Of a stretch of DNA of 64,000 nucleotides, positions 40,932 through 49,970 are shown piece after piece. Below the pieces are notes generated by a model that saw only the letters and a program-made list of their open reading frames with translations, was not told where the DNA came from and ran no database searches. Within the stretch, counting starts at the first letter, position 1, and each line of letters opens with the position of its first letter. Both the position numbers and the translations under genes were made by a program. Source of the DNA: Paenibacillus tyrphae (GTDB lineage Bacteria > Bacillota > Bacilli > Paenibacillales > NBRC-103111); contig NZ_BSDJ01000031.1 in the NCBI RefSeq assembly GCF_027925525.1, positions 1 through 64,000 on the forward strand, written 5' to 3'.

Positions 40932-41131
40932 GCGAGCATTTACCTCTTTTGGTGATTTTATTACAATTATAGCACATACGTTCGTATTCGTACACAAGAG
41001 ATGCTGATTCATCTCCCCCTTATCGAAGAGGGAGTCTTCTCAGCCTTAACGATAAAACGTTTCTTCCGCTTCAGGAAGCTGCTAGAATATGGTATTATAG
41101 CAAATTGACAGAATGAATAAGGAGACCTGCT

Positions 41132-43102
41132 ATGCGCAATAAATCAACTTTGGCCTTCCTCTTGGGAATAGGCCTGTCGCTGGCCGCGGCCGCTCACGGG
41201 AACGCCTCGGAATATGCGGATACCCCGACGGAGCCTGCCGATGCCGTTCGCATTCCTCGAACCTTGACGCTGCTTCAAGATACGCCGTATTATGTCATTC
41301 CGAACGCGCTCGTGAACAAAGCCGAGGGAGCCTTCTCCCCGCAAACGGTTGAAGTCATCGAAGCCGAAACACGTTGGGCGGAAGTGCCGAATTGGTGGAA
41401 GCTTCGTACGACCTTTGGTGATAAATGGATCAAGACCGATCCCGGCAAAATTGACGTGCCCCCTCCCCCGACGATCACCTTAATGGAAAATACGCCGATC
41501 TATGCCAAGGCCAATGCCCAGACAGAGCCTTCCGCCGTTTCGTCTCCTCAGCAAGTGGAGGTGGTCGGCGCGGAGAAGCAATGGTTTTACAGTCCGAAGC
41601 ATGACGAAAACGAATTAAAATGGCTAAAGATCCGCACGTCTTGGCTCGGTGACCAATGGATTCGGCTGCCGCTCAAGCAAATCGGCTCCTACTACAGCCA
41701 TGCTAAGAAAAAATATTATGGATTCGCCGAATTTAGCAACGTTCCTCTGTGGAACCATGCAGCGACTTCTTCGCCCTCCCCCCAGCAGATCCAGTATCAG
41801 CTATTTACGGAAACAGGAGAATTCCAATCTCCTTTAGGCAGCTTCTACCAAGTGGAGACCCCGGAGGGAACAAGATGGACACGCTATCCCGGCGAGTTTA
41901 TCACGGAAGCGAGCGAGACGATCACAAGGCGGCAGCCGGCCCCGTTGTATCCTTCGCCGTCTCCCTATAGCGGTAAGCCCCATATAGCCGTTCCCCAGAC
42001 GCTAACCGTTTTTGAGAAAATCGAAGCGAATCCGGTCCGAGACTGGGAAGGAACCTGGTATCATGTCTGGGCAAACGAAGGCGAAGGCTGGTTCAATCCA
42101 AAATATGCGGGTCCGGAAGACGCCAAGCCGGACAACACTGAAATCGATCTGCAGTCGGATAAAACATGGCTTTACCAATATCCGGATAGCTCTCAGCTTC
42201 TGAACTATGGGGTGCTCGGCCCGCAAAAGATTCGCGCCTCCGCTGCCTGGACGACCCCCAACGGAACACGGTGGTTTCAAATTCCCACCTTCCTTGGAAA
42301 CGCATGGATTAACCTAAACCCTACCCATGACCGGCTTCAGCTTCCGGGACGTGAGCAGGATATGCAAATTTCCGGGGAGATAAGCCGTAAGGGAGCTATA
42401 TACAAGACAGATAACACGCTTACGTTTGGAGATGCAAAAGTAGGATATGAGCGCGATAGAGAGCTGTTTTTCCATTCCGGCGTTGTGGCGAAAATGTACC
42501 AGTACACCGTTACAGGTCCGGATCGGGAGAACGGATGGACCTTCGCCCATCCTTCGGGTTACTCCTTCCGGATAAAAGCCGGGGAGAAGAAAGCCGTAAT
42601 TTCGTGGAAAGGCGCGCCCCGCCGCAGCGTCATTTTATCGGCGGCTCCGGTCGCTTCCGCAGATAAGGAAGCGCCGAATCTGAGGATTGACGTGATGAGA
42701 GCGTTGTTAGGCGCCTCGACCGAAGTTACGCCGAATCATAGTGAGGTGTTGCTGCATTCTGCCGAATATACGCTTGGCGCTTTTAACCCGCCCACCGAGG
42801 TGAAAGGGGACCTTCTGCATCTATCCGCCCTATGCTATGATGCGAGACGCCCGCAACCGAACGAAGTCGGCAACCGATTGAAAATCTATGTGTATGACCG
42901 TTCTTCCGATACGCTATCCGATTCGTTCGCCAGCGCGGCCGTTGCATCGGAAGAAATGCTGTTTTACCTTAGCATGGATCAGGCGTTATACGACCTGTCG
43001 TTAAAAAAGCCTCTGCAGCCTGGAGTCAATCGGCTTACCGCCGTATTTAAGGTCGGCGAGCGCATCATCTTTGAGCAGGACTTCGATGTAACGGCCCGAT
43101 AA
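41132..43102 (+). CDS. Secreted protein with five SH3-like repeats and a C-terminal domain (paralogue 2)
   Basis: A 656-residue secreted protein: signal peptide to about residue 26, then five SH3-like repeats (about 45-410), each ending in a W-x-x-x-T-x-x-G-x-x-W-I type strand pair (WKLRTTFGDKWIKT, LKIRTSWLGDQWIRL, YQVETPEGTRWTRY, YHVWANEGEGWFNP, FQIPTFLGNAWINL). The last 230 residues form a distinct beta-rich domain of unknown type. It is clearly related to the protein at 37671 but longer. AAGGAG precedes the ATG. It probably binds wall polymers or other extracellular ligands. Confidence 0.78.
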   Translation: MRNKSTLAFLLGIGLSLAAAAHGNASEYADTPTEPADAVRIPRTLTLLQDTPYYVIPNALVNKAEGAFSPQTVEVIEAETRWAEVPNWWKLRTTFGDKWIKTDPGKIDVPPPPTITLMENTPIYAKANAQTEPSAVSSPQQVEVVGAEKQWFYSPKHDENELKWLKIRTSWLGDQWIRLPLKQIGSYYSHAKKKYYGFAEFSNVPLWNHAATSSPSPQQIQYQLFTETGEFQSPLGSFYQVETPEGTRWTRYPGEFITEASETITRRQPAPLYPSPSPYSGKPHIAVPQTLTVFEKIEANPVRDWEGTWYHVWANEGEGWFNPKYAGPEDAKPDNTEIDLQSDKTWLYQYPDSSQLLNYGVLGPQKIRASAAWTTPNGTRWFQIPTFLGNAWINLNPTHDRLQLPGREQDMQISGEISRKGAIYKTDNTLTFGDAKVGYERDRELFFHSGVVAKMYQYTVTGPDRENGWTFAHPSGYSFRIKAGEKKAVISWKGAPRRSVILSAAPVASADKEAPNLRIDVMRALLGASTEVTPNHSEVLLHSAEYTLGAFNPPTEVKGDLLHLSALCYDARRPQPNEVGNRLKIYVYDRSSDTLSDSFASAAVASEEMLFYLSMDQALYDLSLKKPLQPGVNRLTAVFKVGERIIFEQDFDVTAR

Positions 43103-43129
43103 GTTATTTACGTCAATGGTCAAAGACGG

Positions 43130-43166
43130 AGCTAGGCCGCCGATCAATGTCGGCAGCCTAGTCTTA
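43130..43166 (+). terminator. Likely terminator of the SH3-repeat gene
   Basis: CTAGGCCGCCGA and TCGGCAGCCTAG pair with one bulge and are followed by TCTTAGTT, 28 bases after the stop. Confidence 0.6.
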
Positions 43167-43272
43167 GTTGGAGATGATTGCTTCACTCCTGAAGATTATA
43201 CCTGTGAAGATACGCCAGTTGTTGGGCGATCGGATAAAAGAACAGGTACAGCAAAGCTAGTCAAAACTAGTT

Positions 43273-44028
43273 TCATGTCCTTGCCAGATACGGATAAATC
43301 GGATCTCTTAATTCGAAGTCATACGTTTTTCCATTCACAATCCCAACAACTTTCTCCCCATCATAAAGATCTAACATAAATCCAGCCATTTCTTTTGCAG
43401 TATGAAATTTCGGAACTAATCCTTCATAATTAAACTCATCTAAATCGAAAGCACTTTTAATAAATTCAGTTTCAGTTGAAGCAGGAGCTAAGACTTTTAC
43501 TTGCATGGCAGCTCCTTTTTCTTTCAATTCTTGTGCAAGACCTTCTGTAAAGGCACTTACATAGAACTTAGTCGCGCAGTACGTCACAGAATTGCCAACA
43601 ATTTGGTATCCTCCTCCAGAAGAAACATTAATGATTTGCGTTCCTTCAACATCTGCATAGTCACGTACATAAAGAGAGGATAGTACGGTTAAAGCTTCAA
43701 TATGCAAATGAAGCATCGTCATAATTCTATTTAAATTTTGTTCCCCAACGGAAGCAAAATTTCCAAACCCGGCATTGTTGATCCAGGTCTCGATCTGATA
43801 TTCCTGGAGACTTTCGTAGAATTTATAAACATTAGCAGGTACAGATAAGTCAACAGTTCGAACGACAACATCCAGGTCTGGGTTAATGTAAGCCACTTTT
43901 GATTTTAACTTTTCCAATTCCGCAGTTCTGCGAGCTGCTATGATTAAGTTTTTTCCACGAGCCGCAAAAGCAAGAGCCGTTTCATACCCAATTCCTGAAC
44001 TGGCTCCCGTAATAACCGTATATTTCAT
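43273..44028 (-). CDS. SDR family oxidoreductase
   Basis: A 251-residue short-chain dehydrogenase: TGASSGIGYETA near the N-terminus, NNAGFG near residue 83, and Ser in NVSSGGG with Tyr-x-x-x-Lys in TYCATKF. It resembles the DltE/YqjQ-type classical SDRs. The ATG at 44028 has GGAGGATTTTAT upstream. It follows the MarR gene by 60 bases and may be regulated by it. Both are AT-rich compared with the next upstream gene, suggesting a separate origin. Confidence 0.83.
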   Translation of the reverse strand: MKYTVITGASSGIGYETALAFAARGKNLIIAARRTAELEKLKSKVAYINPDLDVVVRTVDLSVPANVYKFYESLQEYQIETWINNAGFGNFASVGEQNLNRIMTMLHLHIEALTVLSSLYVRDYADVEGTQIINVSSGGGYQIVGNSVTYCATKFYVSAFTEGLAQELKEKGAAMQVKVLAPASTETEFIKSAFDLDEFNYEGLVPKFHTAKEMAGFMLDLYDGEKVVGIVNGKTYDFELRDPIYPYLART

Positions 44029-44088
44029 ATAAAATCCTCCTGTTCCTAGCAAGCCTTTAATACCTTCGTGCTATCAGCCTACGCTTAC

Positions 44089-44568
44089 TCATTTCTCAAA
44101 ACTCCGGAGATAAAATTCCTGTTGTTTGAGCATATAATCCGAAGCTTTTCTCATCATCTCGGCAAAGAGCAGGCTTTCTTCCTCCCCTAGATGATTAACG
44201 AGACCAACAAACATATTGAGGCGGGCCTCATTAATGCGTTGGATATACTTTTTACCTTTATCCGAAAGCTGAATTCTGACAACTCGCCGATCGGCAGGAT
44301 CGGCATGACGCTCGACAAGTTCCTGTGCTTCCAGACTGTTGATATGCTGCGTTACCGTTGGCGAAGTAACATTAAGTTTCCCGCTTATTTCCGAAACCAT
44401 CAATCCCGGGCGATCATCCTTGACATTCATGCTGATGAAATAGAGAACCATGATCTCGCCTGGCTTTTGATTGTATATCGAGCGATTCTGCATCATATTT
44501 CCACCAACCTGCGATTGGAAGTACGAATCCATTAACTGCTCTGCTATTTTCTTCTGCTTATCCGACAA
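44089..44568 (-). CDS. MarR family transcriptional regulator
   Basis: A 159-residue regulator with the MarR winged helix (GLMVSEISGKLNVTSPTVTQHINSLEAQELVERHADPADRRVVRIQLSDKGKKYIQRI). The start preferred here is TTG at 44568, which has GGGGAG eight bases upstream. The ATG at 44595 has no ribosome binding site. A weak inverted repeat lies upstream as its possible operator. It probably controls itself and the SDR gene downstream. Confidence 0.83.
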   Translation of the reverse strand: MSDKQKKIAEQLMDSYFQSQVGGNMMQNRSIYNQKPGEIMVLYFISMNVKDDRPGLMVSEISGKLNVTSPTVTQHINSLEAQELVERHADPADRRVVRIQLSDKGKKYIQRINEARLNMFVGLVNHLGEEESLLFAEMMRKASDYMLKQQEFYLRSFEK

Positions 44569-44611
44569 TCCATTCACTCCCCATACAGGATTCATTTGGA
44601 AAATACATCGT

Positions 44612-44636
44612 ATTGTAGATCAGTTCCAGATACAAT
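44612..44636. promoter_or_regulatory. Possible MarR operator
   Basis: ATTGTA and TACAAT form a short inverted repeat with a 13-base gap, between the TIM-barrel gene stop and the MarR start. Confidence 0.35.
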
Positions 44637-44640
44637 GTCG

Positions 44641-45660
44641 CTATTGTTCTAAGACTTTATATCGCGCTGCGATGGTATAAAATACTTCTTTAGGCTCCCA
44701 AGACAGGTCGGGGTACGCCGTGCCATGGCTTTCTTTCAGCACCCGCACGATCCCATAAGACGCTCGATCAAAATCTTGATTGGGGTCTTCATCGTACGGC
44801 AAGTTGTAGGAAGCAAAGGTACACCAGAATGCTGTGTCGACTCCAGCTTCTTCGAAAATGTTGACGCTATCGTTGAAATATCGGCTCTGTTCGGACTCGT
44901 CACGTTCGTAACTTCCTGTCAGCCGAACGGCACGCGCACCGTCCCACTCGACGATGAACATTCCGCGTGCGCCCAGATCGCATGCGCCCTTGAAGGTCGT
45001 ACATCCGAACTCGGAGATCACCAGAGGCTTGTTTGAGCTGGCCAGCTTCTTGATTGAATCCGCATAGAGATGAGTAACCTCAGCGGAGTTGTAGGCATCG
45101 ACGGCAATGAAGTCGAAAGGCTCCCAGTTCACAGGTTCGCTAGGCAAGGCCGCGTACGTAACGCGCCCCCCGAATCGGGCTCGCACGACGTCTACAGCAC
45201 GTGCCAGAAAGTCGTTGAGCAGTGTAGGTAGTTTTGCGAACGCAACACGGCTAGCCGTCGGTTCGGACAAAGCCGTAAGGCGCTCCTGCAGTGTCTCGCC
45301 GGGCAAGAAGCCGCGGGTAAAGAGCATCAGTTCGGCACCCGTGACCATGATCACCTCCGCCCCCGTAATTCGGAGGCGTTCAGCCCGCGAGGCACAGTCC
45401 GCAAGCAAGGCAAGCAGCTCCTCTTGGTCGAGTTCGTTTGTGAACGGCGAAAACCACACCTCGAGGTCCGCTGCCGCTGCCGCTTGCGCGGCGATCTCCA
45501 GGCGATCAGGATCGCCGCCTGTCACGCGTACGGCAGTGCAATGCAGGTCGCGCCGTATAATTTCCATCTCCCTGCACACTCTCGCCGCATCGAAGTTGGG
45601 GTGTGTGCTCGTTCCTTCGCTTAGAAATCCAGTGTCATAGGTCAATCCACGCATGCGCAT
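44641..45660 (-). CDS. TIM-barrel hydrolase-like protein of actinobacterial type
   Basis: A 339-residue soluble protein opening with RGLTYDTGF, followed by alternating strands and helices that fit a TIM barrel. Blocks such as HCTAVRVTGGDPDRLEIAAQ, LEVWFSPFTNEL, FDFIAVDAYNSAE and KPLVISEFGCTTFKGACDLGARG put a Glu at a strand end, like a glycoside hydrolase nucleophile. Similar proteins in Streptomyces are often labelled abortive infection protein without proof. The gene is GC-richer than both neighbours and looks transferred. AAAGGA lies before the ATG. No secretion signal, so it acts in the cytoplasm. Confidence 0.65.
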   Translation of the reverse strand: MRMRGLTYDTGFLSEGTSTHPNFDAARVCREMEIIRRDLHCTAVRVTGGDPDRLEIAAQAAAAADLEVWFSPFTNELDQEELLALLADCASRAERLRITGAEVIMVTGAELMLFTRGFLPGETLQERLTALSEPTASRVAFAKLPTLLNDFLARAVDVVRARFGGRVTYAALPSEPVNWEPFDFIAVDAYNSAEVTHLYADSIKKLASSNKPLVISEFGCTTFKGACDLGARGMFIVEWDGARAVRLTGSYERDESEQSRYFNDSVNIFEEAGVDTAFWCTFASYNLPYDEDPNQDFDRASYGIVRVLKESHGTAYPDLSWEPKEVFYTIAARYKVLEQ

Positions 45661-45693
45661 AATAGGCGAATTCCTTTCGTGTCCAATATAAAT

Positions 45694-45734
45694 AGATCAC
45701 CTATTAATTTTGTTACCAATTAAATAAGTAATCT
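45694..45734. promoter_or_regulatory. Inverted repeat upstream of the TIM-barrel gene
   Basis: AGATCACCTATT and AATAAGTAATCT are 12-bp arms with two mismatches and a 17-base gap, placed over the probable promoter. The regulator is unknown. The remaining gap to 45876 is AT-rich without further features. Confidence 0.45.
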
Positions 45735-45875
45735 AATTATATGCAAGGTGAAATTATATAGTCAACTAAAATGTTACTTGATCCACTGCCTTAAACAACG
45801 AGGTCATCAATAAATTTCGTATTTAATTACATCTACTTTGCCCTTGGCGACAGCTACGCTGGTACTCCCCCAATA

Positions 45876-45913
45876 AAACAGGACCCTTCGCCTCACACTG
45901 GCGTCGGGTCCCT
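45876..45913 (-). terminator. Terminator of the SNF2 helicase gene
   Basis: GGGACCC and GGGTCC arms with an inner GCC/GGC stem pair on the minus strand and lead into TGTTTTATT, about 40 bases after the helicase stop. Confidence 0.7.
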
Positions 45914-45953
45914 TTCTTATGCCTTCCATCCCAGTCTCGTATCAAAAGCCTGC

Positions 45954-48900
45954 TCAATCCAGCATCAGCAGCTCCCGGATGTCCCGTTCCGTCAGGGCGG
46001 AAAGCCCCTCCTCGCCCGGCTGAATGACTTCGTCGATCAAATGTTTCTTTCGCTGCTGAATCTCGTGCATTTTGTCTTCTACCGAGCCTTGGGTGACGAG
46101 GCGGATCACTTGGACCACCTTCTTCTGCCCGATCCGGTGGGCGCGGTCCATAGCTTGCTGCTCCACGGCGGGATTCCACCACAGATCGTACAGGATAACA
46201 GTATCCGCTCCGGTCAGATTCAGCCCGGTTCCCCCGGCCTTTAAGGAGATCAGGAACAAATCCCGCTCGCCTTCGTTAAACCGGTGGCAGCGCTCAACGC
46301 GCTCGGCGGACGGAGTTTTTCCGTCCAAATAAAAATACGGCACGCCCCGATAGCCGAGCTCCCGCCCGATCAGCCCCAGCATCTCGGTAAACTGAGAGAA
46401 GACCAGCATCCGCCGCCCGGCGCTCCGGCATTCCTCCACCAGCTCCAGCAGTTGCTCGAACTTCGCCGAGCTTCCGGTATACCCTTCGACGAACAACGCA
46501 GGATGACAGCACAACTGGCGCAGCCGGGTGATGCCCGCTAAAATTTTGATCCGGTTTTGCTGAAACGTATCCGCGTCCAGATGCTTCAGCGCTTCCTTTT
46601 GCAGCTTGGCCAAGTAGGCCACGTACAGCTTCTTCTGCTCCGGCAGCAGCTCCGAGGCTTGCAGCGATTCGATCTTCTCCGGAAGCTCCTTCAGCACATC
46701 GCTCTTAACCCGACGTAGCAGAAACGGACGGGCGCGCCTCGCCACGGCCTCGCGGGACAGCTCGCCGAATGCTTTGCGATCCGGGAACAGCTCGGGGAAC
46801 ACCGCGTCGAAGATGGACCACAGCTCCTCCATCGAGTTCTCGACCGGCGTTCCGGTCAGCGCGAACCGGTATCTGGCCCGGATCGCCTTCACCGCTTGCG
46901 CCGTCTGCGTCGCGTAGTTTTTGAACGCTTGGGCCTCATCCAAAATGAGCGTATGAAACGTATGCCCGGCAAAACGCACAATATCCCTGCGCAGCAGCGG
47001 ATACGAGGTGATGACGACGTCCGCATGGGACAGCTCCTTCAGTACGCGGGCGCGTGCCGCGCTGCTGCCGTCGGCAATAACGGACCGAAGCTCCGGCGCG
47101 AACCGGTTCAGCTCGTTCCTCCAATTATATAGGAGAGACGCGGGAGCGACGACCAGCGCGGGCTGCCGCTGATCTCGAATCTCCGGCAGAACGGATACAA
47201 GAAAGGCGATGCTCTGCAGCGTCTTTCCCAGCCCCATATCGTCGGCAAGAATGCCGCCGAAGCGGTAGTGGGCCAGCGTCTTGAGCCAGCCATACCCATA
47301 TTTCTGGTAATCCCGCAGCACAGGGACCAGACGGTCAGGCAGCGGAAAGTCCAGATTGTCCGGATTCCGCATGTTTTCCAACAGCCGGCGAAACGACTTG
47401 CCCAGGCTGAGGGCACCGCCCTGCTCCCGCGCATCGATCAGGTGCAGTCCGCGAACTGCCGACAGGCGCAGCTCCGTTCCTTTCACATCCGCTTGGCGGA
47501 TACCCATCTCGTTCATGAATCGGACGATCTCCTGAAACTCCTCGCTTTCCAGCGGCAGGAGCGCACCGTTCGGCAGCCGGTGGTATCTGCGCTTCTCTTC
47601 CAAGGATTTCAGCACTTTGCGAATTTCTGCTTCCGGGATTCCATCGATATCGAACTTAATTTCCAGCCAGTCGATCCGCTCGTCCACATCCACCCGAATC
47701 TTCGGCGGAACATGGCCGGTATGCAGCCTGACTTTTACAGCCGAAGTGGCATATACCTCGACCAGCTTTTCCAACTGGGGCAAGACGCGGTACATAAACT
47801 CGTATTCCTCGTCTTCGCCATCCAGGAAATAGCCGCTTTCCGTCTTGACGAAGGCGCTTTGCTCTATGAGCTCGAGAATCGCCCGCTCCTTCTCCCCATC
47901 CCGCACCAGGATTCGTCCTTCGCCGCGCTGGGTTCTTCCCTCTTCCAACGGATTAAGGACGATGTCGCCGTAATGAAACTCTAACCCGGCGAGCAGCCGG
48001 TCCCTAACCCGGTCCAAATACAGCTTGGCTTTCAGCGATATGCGCATGATCCGTTCGGACACGGCTTGGGCGACATGGACGGTTCCCAGCTTCATCAGAC
48101 CGGGAATCGCCCTCTCGATGAAAGGCTCGATCTGATCCGGCGATATCCGAAGCTGGCGCGTGCGGGCCGAATCCAGCATTTGTTTCAGCTCCGAAAGGCG
48201 CTGGCTGCTATCGGGCGGCAGCTTCAGCAGTTTCCCCTCGGCAAGCACCAGCCCGTACATTTCCATAACGATGATCTCGTCCAGCCCGTAGACGTCCAAC
48301 CGATAGCCTTCTTCCGGCGCTTGGTCGAAATCGAAGCGAAGCGGGATCGGCTCTTCGGCGATGCGAATTCCCTCGTAGATGCGGCCATCCTGTTCGAGCT
48401 GTGCGGAAGGAGCCGCCGCCAACAAGGGAAGCAGCGCTTCCCACGAGAACGGAGGAATCAGCAGCATCCGCTCGCCGCTCATCCGGTTGAGCTGAACGGC
48501 AAACGTACTCGACGTTTCACGGTACAGCTTCTCGTTGCGGCAGATTTGGATGAGCTGGCGTAAGATGGCGTCGTCCTCGATTTTAAAGCTGTGAAGCTCC
48601 GGATCGTAGGTGAAATGCTTGGTAAATACGTAGGCTTGTCTCCGTTCCACCCGCTCCAGAAACTCTCTTATGTTCTGAACGATGTACAGCCTTTTGGGCC
48701 CTACCTTAAGTTCAATTCCAAACATGTACTTCCGGTAACCGTAAGCAAAGGGCGCACAAGTAAACTCCACCTCAAGCTGCGTTCTTGTGTCGAAGCGCGG
48801 CCGGGAACCGGTCGGAATCACCGGCTTGCCAACGAACAGTCCTAACACGCTGCTCGTCAGCCGGAGATCTCCCGCGGGAATCGCGGAGACGCTTGCTGCC

Positions 48901-49259
48901 GCTCCGCCTAACGGAGGCGTCGCAGATAATCCGTCCTCCGGTCGAAGCCGGCTGACAGGCAAGCTGCCGGCCTGCTCCGAATCGTGAATATACAGCAGCA
49001 CCGCAGCGACATGCTTACAGTATTTGTCGTAGGAGCCCAAGGTGGGGCATGTGCACTCCGCTTTTACCTCCCCTTCATGCCCGATTTCGACGGTTACTCG
49101 GCAGCTGTCGGTGCCGCCGACCGTCGCTTCGTAGCTCGCAGCTTCGGAATCGCAATGCGTGAAGGCCACTTTTCCGGTGCGGCAGTAGGCTTCTCCCTTT
49201 TTGTAGGAGAGCTCGCCGCACAACGATTTAATGACCCGTGGTGTCAACGGTGCGTTCAT
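45954..49259 (-). CDS. SWIM zinc finger / SNF2 family helicase
   Basis: An 1101-residue protein. A SWIM zinc finger sits at C69-x-C71-x9-C81-x-H83. A long central region of about 550 residues is predicted as DUF3670/SNF2-N-associated. The helicase core has Walker A DDMGLGKT near residue 675, DEAQ (ILDEAQAFKN), LTGTPVENS, and the C-terminal lobe with GGTGLNLTGADTVILYDLWWNPAVEQQAMDRAHRIGQ. It is an ATP-driven double-strand DNA translocase. A kinase-like gene lies 24 bases upstream in the same direction. AAGGAAGG precedes the ATG. Confidence 0.92.
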   Translation of the reverse strand: MNAPLTPRVIKSLCGELSYKKGEAYCRTGKVAFTHCDSEAASYEATVGGTDSCRVTVEIGHEGEVKAECTCPTLGSYDKYCKHVAAVLLYIHDSEQAGSLPVSRLRPEDGLSATPPLGGAAASVSAIPAGDLRLTSSVLGLFVGKPVIPTGSRPRFDTRTQLEVEFTCAPFAYGYRKYMFGIELKVGPKRLYIVQNIREFLERVERRQAYVFTKHFTYDPELHSFKIEDDAILRQLIQICRNEKLYRETSSTFAVQLNRMSGERMLLIPPFSWEALLPLLAAAPSAQLEQDGRIYEGIRIAEEPIPLRFDFDQAPEEGYRLDVYGLDEIIVMEMYGLVLAEGKLLKLPPDSSQRLSELKQMLDSARTRQLRISPDQIEPFIERAIPGLMKLGTVHVAQAVSERIMRISLKAKLYLDRVRDRLLAGLEFHYGDIVLNPLEEGRTQRGEGRILVRDGEKERAILELIEQSAFVKTESGYFLDGEDEEYEFMYRVLPQLEKLVEVYATSAVKVRLHTGHVPPKIRVDVDERIDWLEIKFDIDGIPEAEIRKVLKSLEEKRRYHRLPNGALLPLESEEFQEIVRFMNEMGIRQADVKGTELRLSAVRGLHLIDAREQGGALSLGKSFRRLLENMRNPDNLDFPLPDRLVPVLRDYQKYGYGWLKTLAHYRFGGILADDMGLGKTLQSIAFLVSVLPEIRDQRQPALVVAPASLLYNWRNELNRFAPELRSVIADGSSAARARVLKELSHADVVITSYPLLRRDIVRFAGHTFHTLILDEAQAFKNYATQTAQAVKAIRARYRFALTGTPVENSMEELWSIFDAVFPELFPDRKAFGELSREAVARRARPFLLRRVKSDVLKELPEKIESLQASELLPEQKKLYVAYLAKLQKEALKHLDADTFQQNRIKILAGITRLRQLCCHPALFVEGYTGSSAKFEQLLELVEECRSAGRRMLVFSQFTEMLGLIGRELGYRGVPYFYLDGKTPSAERVERCHRFNEGERDLFLISLKAGGTGLNLTGADTVILYDLWWNPAVEQQAMDRAHRIGQKKVVQVIRLVTQGSVEDKMHEIQQRKKHLIDEVIQPGEEGLSALTERDIRELLMLD

Positions 49260-49283
49260 CGCCTGAAACCTTCCTTACTTCAT

Positions 49284-49970
49284 CTATTTCAAAAACTTGG
49301 AAAACAATTGGCTGACTCTTTGGGCGAAATCGTCAAGGCTCAGATTCGCCTGATCCAGTCTGGCGTAGCCGTTCTTGATCGCATCCAGCACCCAAGCGGG
49401 AATTTTCATTCCCTCGATGCCGGGGTAAACGACACGGTACGCCCAGACTAGATGCTCCCACCGATGGTCGTCTCCCTCCAGCGCATATTCCGATACGTCC
49501 AGCACTTTGCCCCGGCCCGATTGCAGAATGACATTTTTCAGATGAATGTCGCGCGGATTCAAGCCGCGGCTGCGCACCTGCGCGCGCGCTTCTTCCACGT
49601 CGAGGATCGCCTGTTCCGGTACAGGAATGCCCTCCAACAAGCAATCGAGCATCGTGACTCCGGATTCGTGGCTCATGACCAGATAGCGCTCTCCACACCC
49701 GTAATATACCGGAAAATAAGGAATCCCTTCCAGCCGTTCATACACTTGCTTCTCCATATCCCGTTTCCCGAGCCCAAGCGCATGATCCGAGTAAATTTTA
49801 AACGCATAGCCCGGCGTCCGATCATAAGTGAACACGGCCGCATCCGTTCCGATGCCGATGCAGCGAAGTTCTTCCGAATCGCCGGATACGATCACAGGCT
49901 CATTCCGTTCGCTGCCTGTTACCGCGATGCTGCGCAGCGCCTCGTCCGCTATAGTCCAATCCACGTTCAT
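49284..49970 (-). CDS. Protein-kinase-like protein (YrzF type)
   Basis: A 228-residue kinase-fold protein: a short glycine loop (CIGIGTDAAVFTY), the lysine in AFKIYSD, the HRD-equivalent loop LNPRDIHLKNVIL, and the metal Asp in KVLDVSEY in place of DFG (DVS). It resembles small YrzF/RIO-like kinases, shorter than Hanks kinases. The ATG at 49970 has a G-rich site seven bases upstream. It is the first gene of a two-gene operon with the SNF2 helicase. Substrates are unknown, and the altered DFG makes activity uncertain. Confidence 0.75.
   Translation of the reverse strand: MNVDWTIADEALRSIAVTGSERNEPVIVSGDSEELRCIGIGTDAAVFTYDRTPGYAFKIYSDHALGLGKRDMEKQVYERLEGIPYFPVYYGCGERYLVMSHESGVTMLDCLLEGIPVPEQAILDVEEARAQVRSRGLNPRDIHLKNVILQSGRGKVLDVSEYALEGDDHRWEHLVWAYRVVYPGIEGMKIPAWVLDAIKNGYARLDQANLSLDDFAQRVSQLFSKFLK

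Larger units (their letters stand above)
39724..41041 (-). mobile_element. IS200/IS605-group element carrying only tnpB (IS1341-like), frameshifted
   Basis: The right end on the minus strand has the characteristic GAATCCCCCACCTC...GGTGGTGGGAGTGTTCAA layout, with a hairpin (CCCACC/GGTGGG plus GCGC/GCGC). The left end carries a second hairpin, CTCCC...GGGAG (41013-41034). Between them is a single orfB/tnpB, broken by a frameshift, and no tnpA. As usual for this group, there are no terminal inverted repeats or clear target duplications. The outer limits are estimated to within about ten bases. Confidence 0.75.

Noticed and set aside
43116..43379. 87-codon plus-strand frame after the SH3-repeat gene
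   Set aside because: No ribosome binding site; it runs through a terminator hairpin and then antisense to the SDR gene.
44641..45660. Calling the TIM-barrel gene an abortive-infection defence gene
   Set aside because: That label circulates for relatives without evidence visible in the sequence, and no other defence gene is adjacent.
45807..45896. Minus-strand frame of 29 codons (VRRRVLFYWGSTSVAVAKGK...)
   Set aside because: It reads like protein but has no ribosome binding site, and its start lies inside the terminator hairpin of the SNF2 gene. I kept it out of the annotation.
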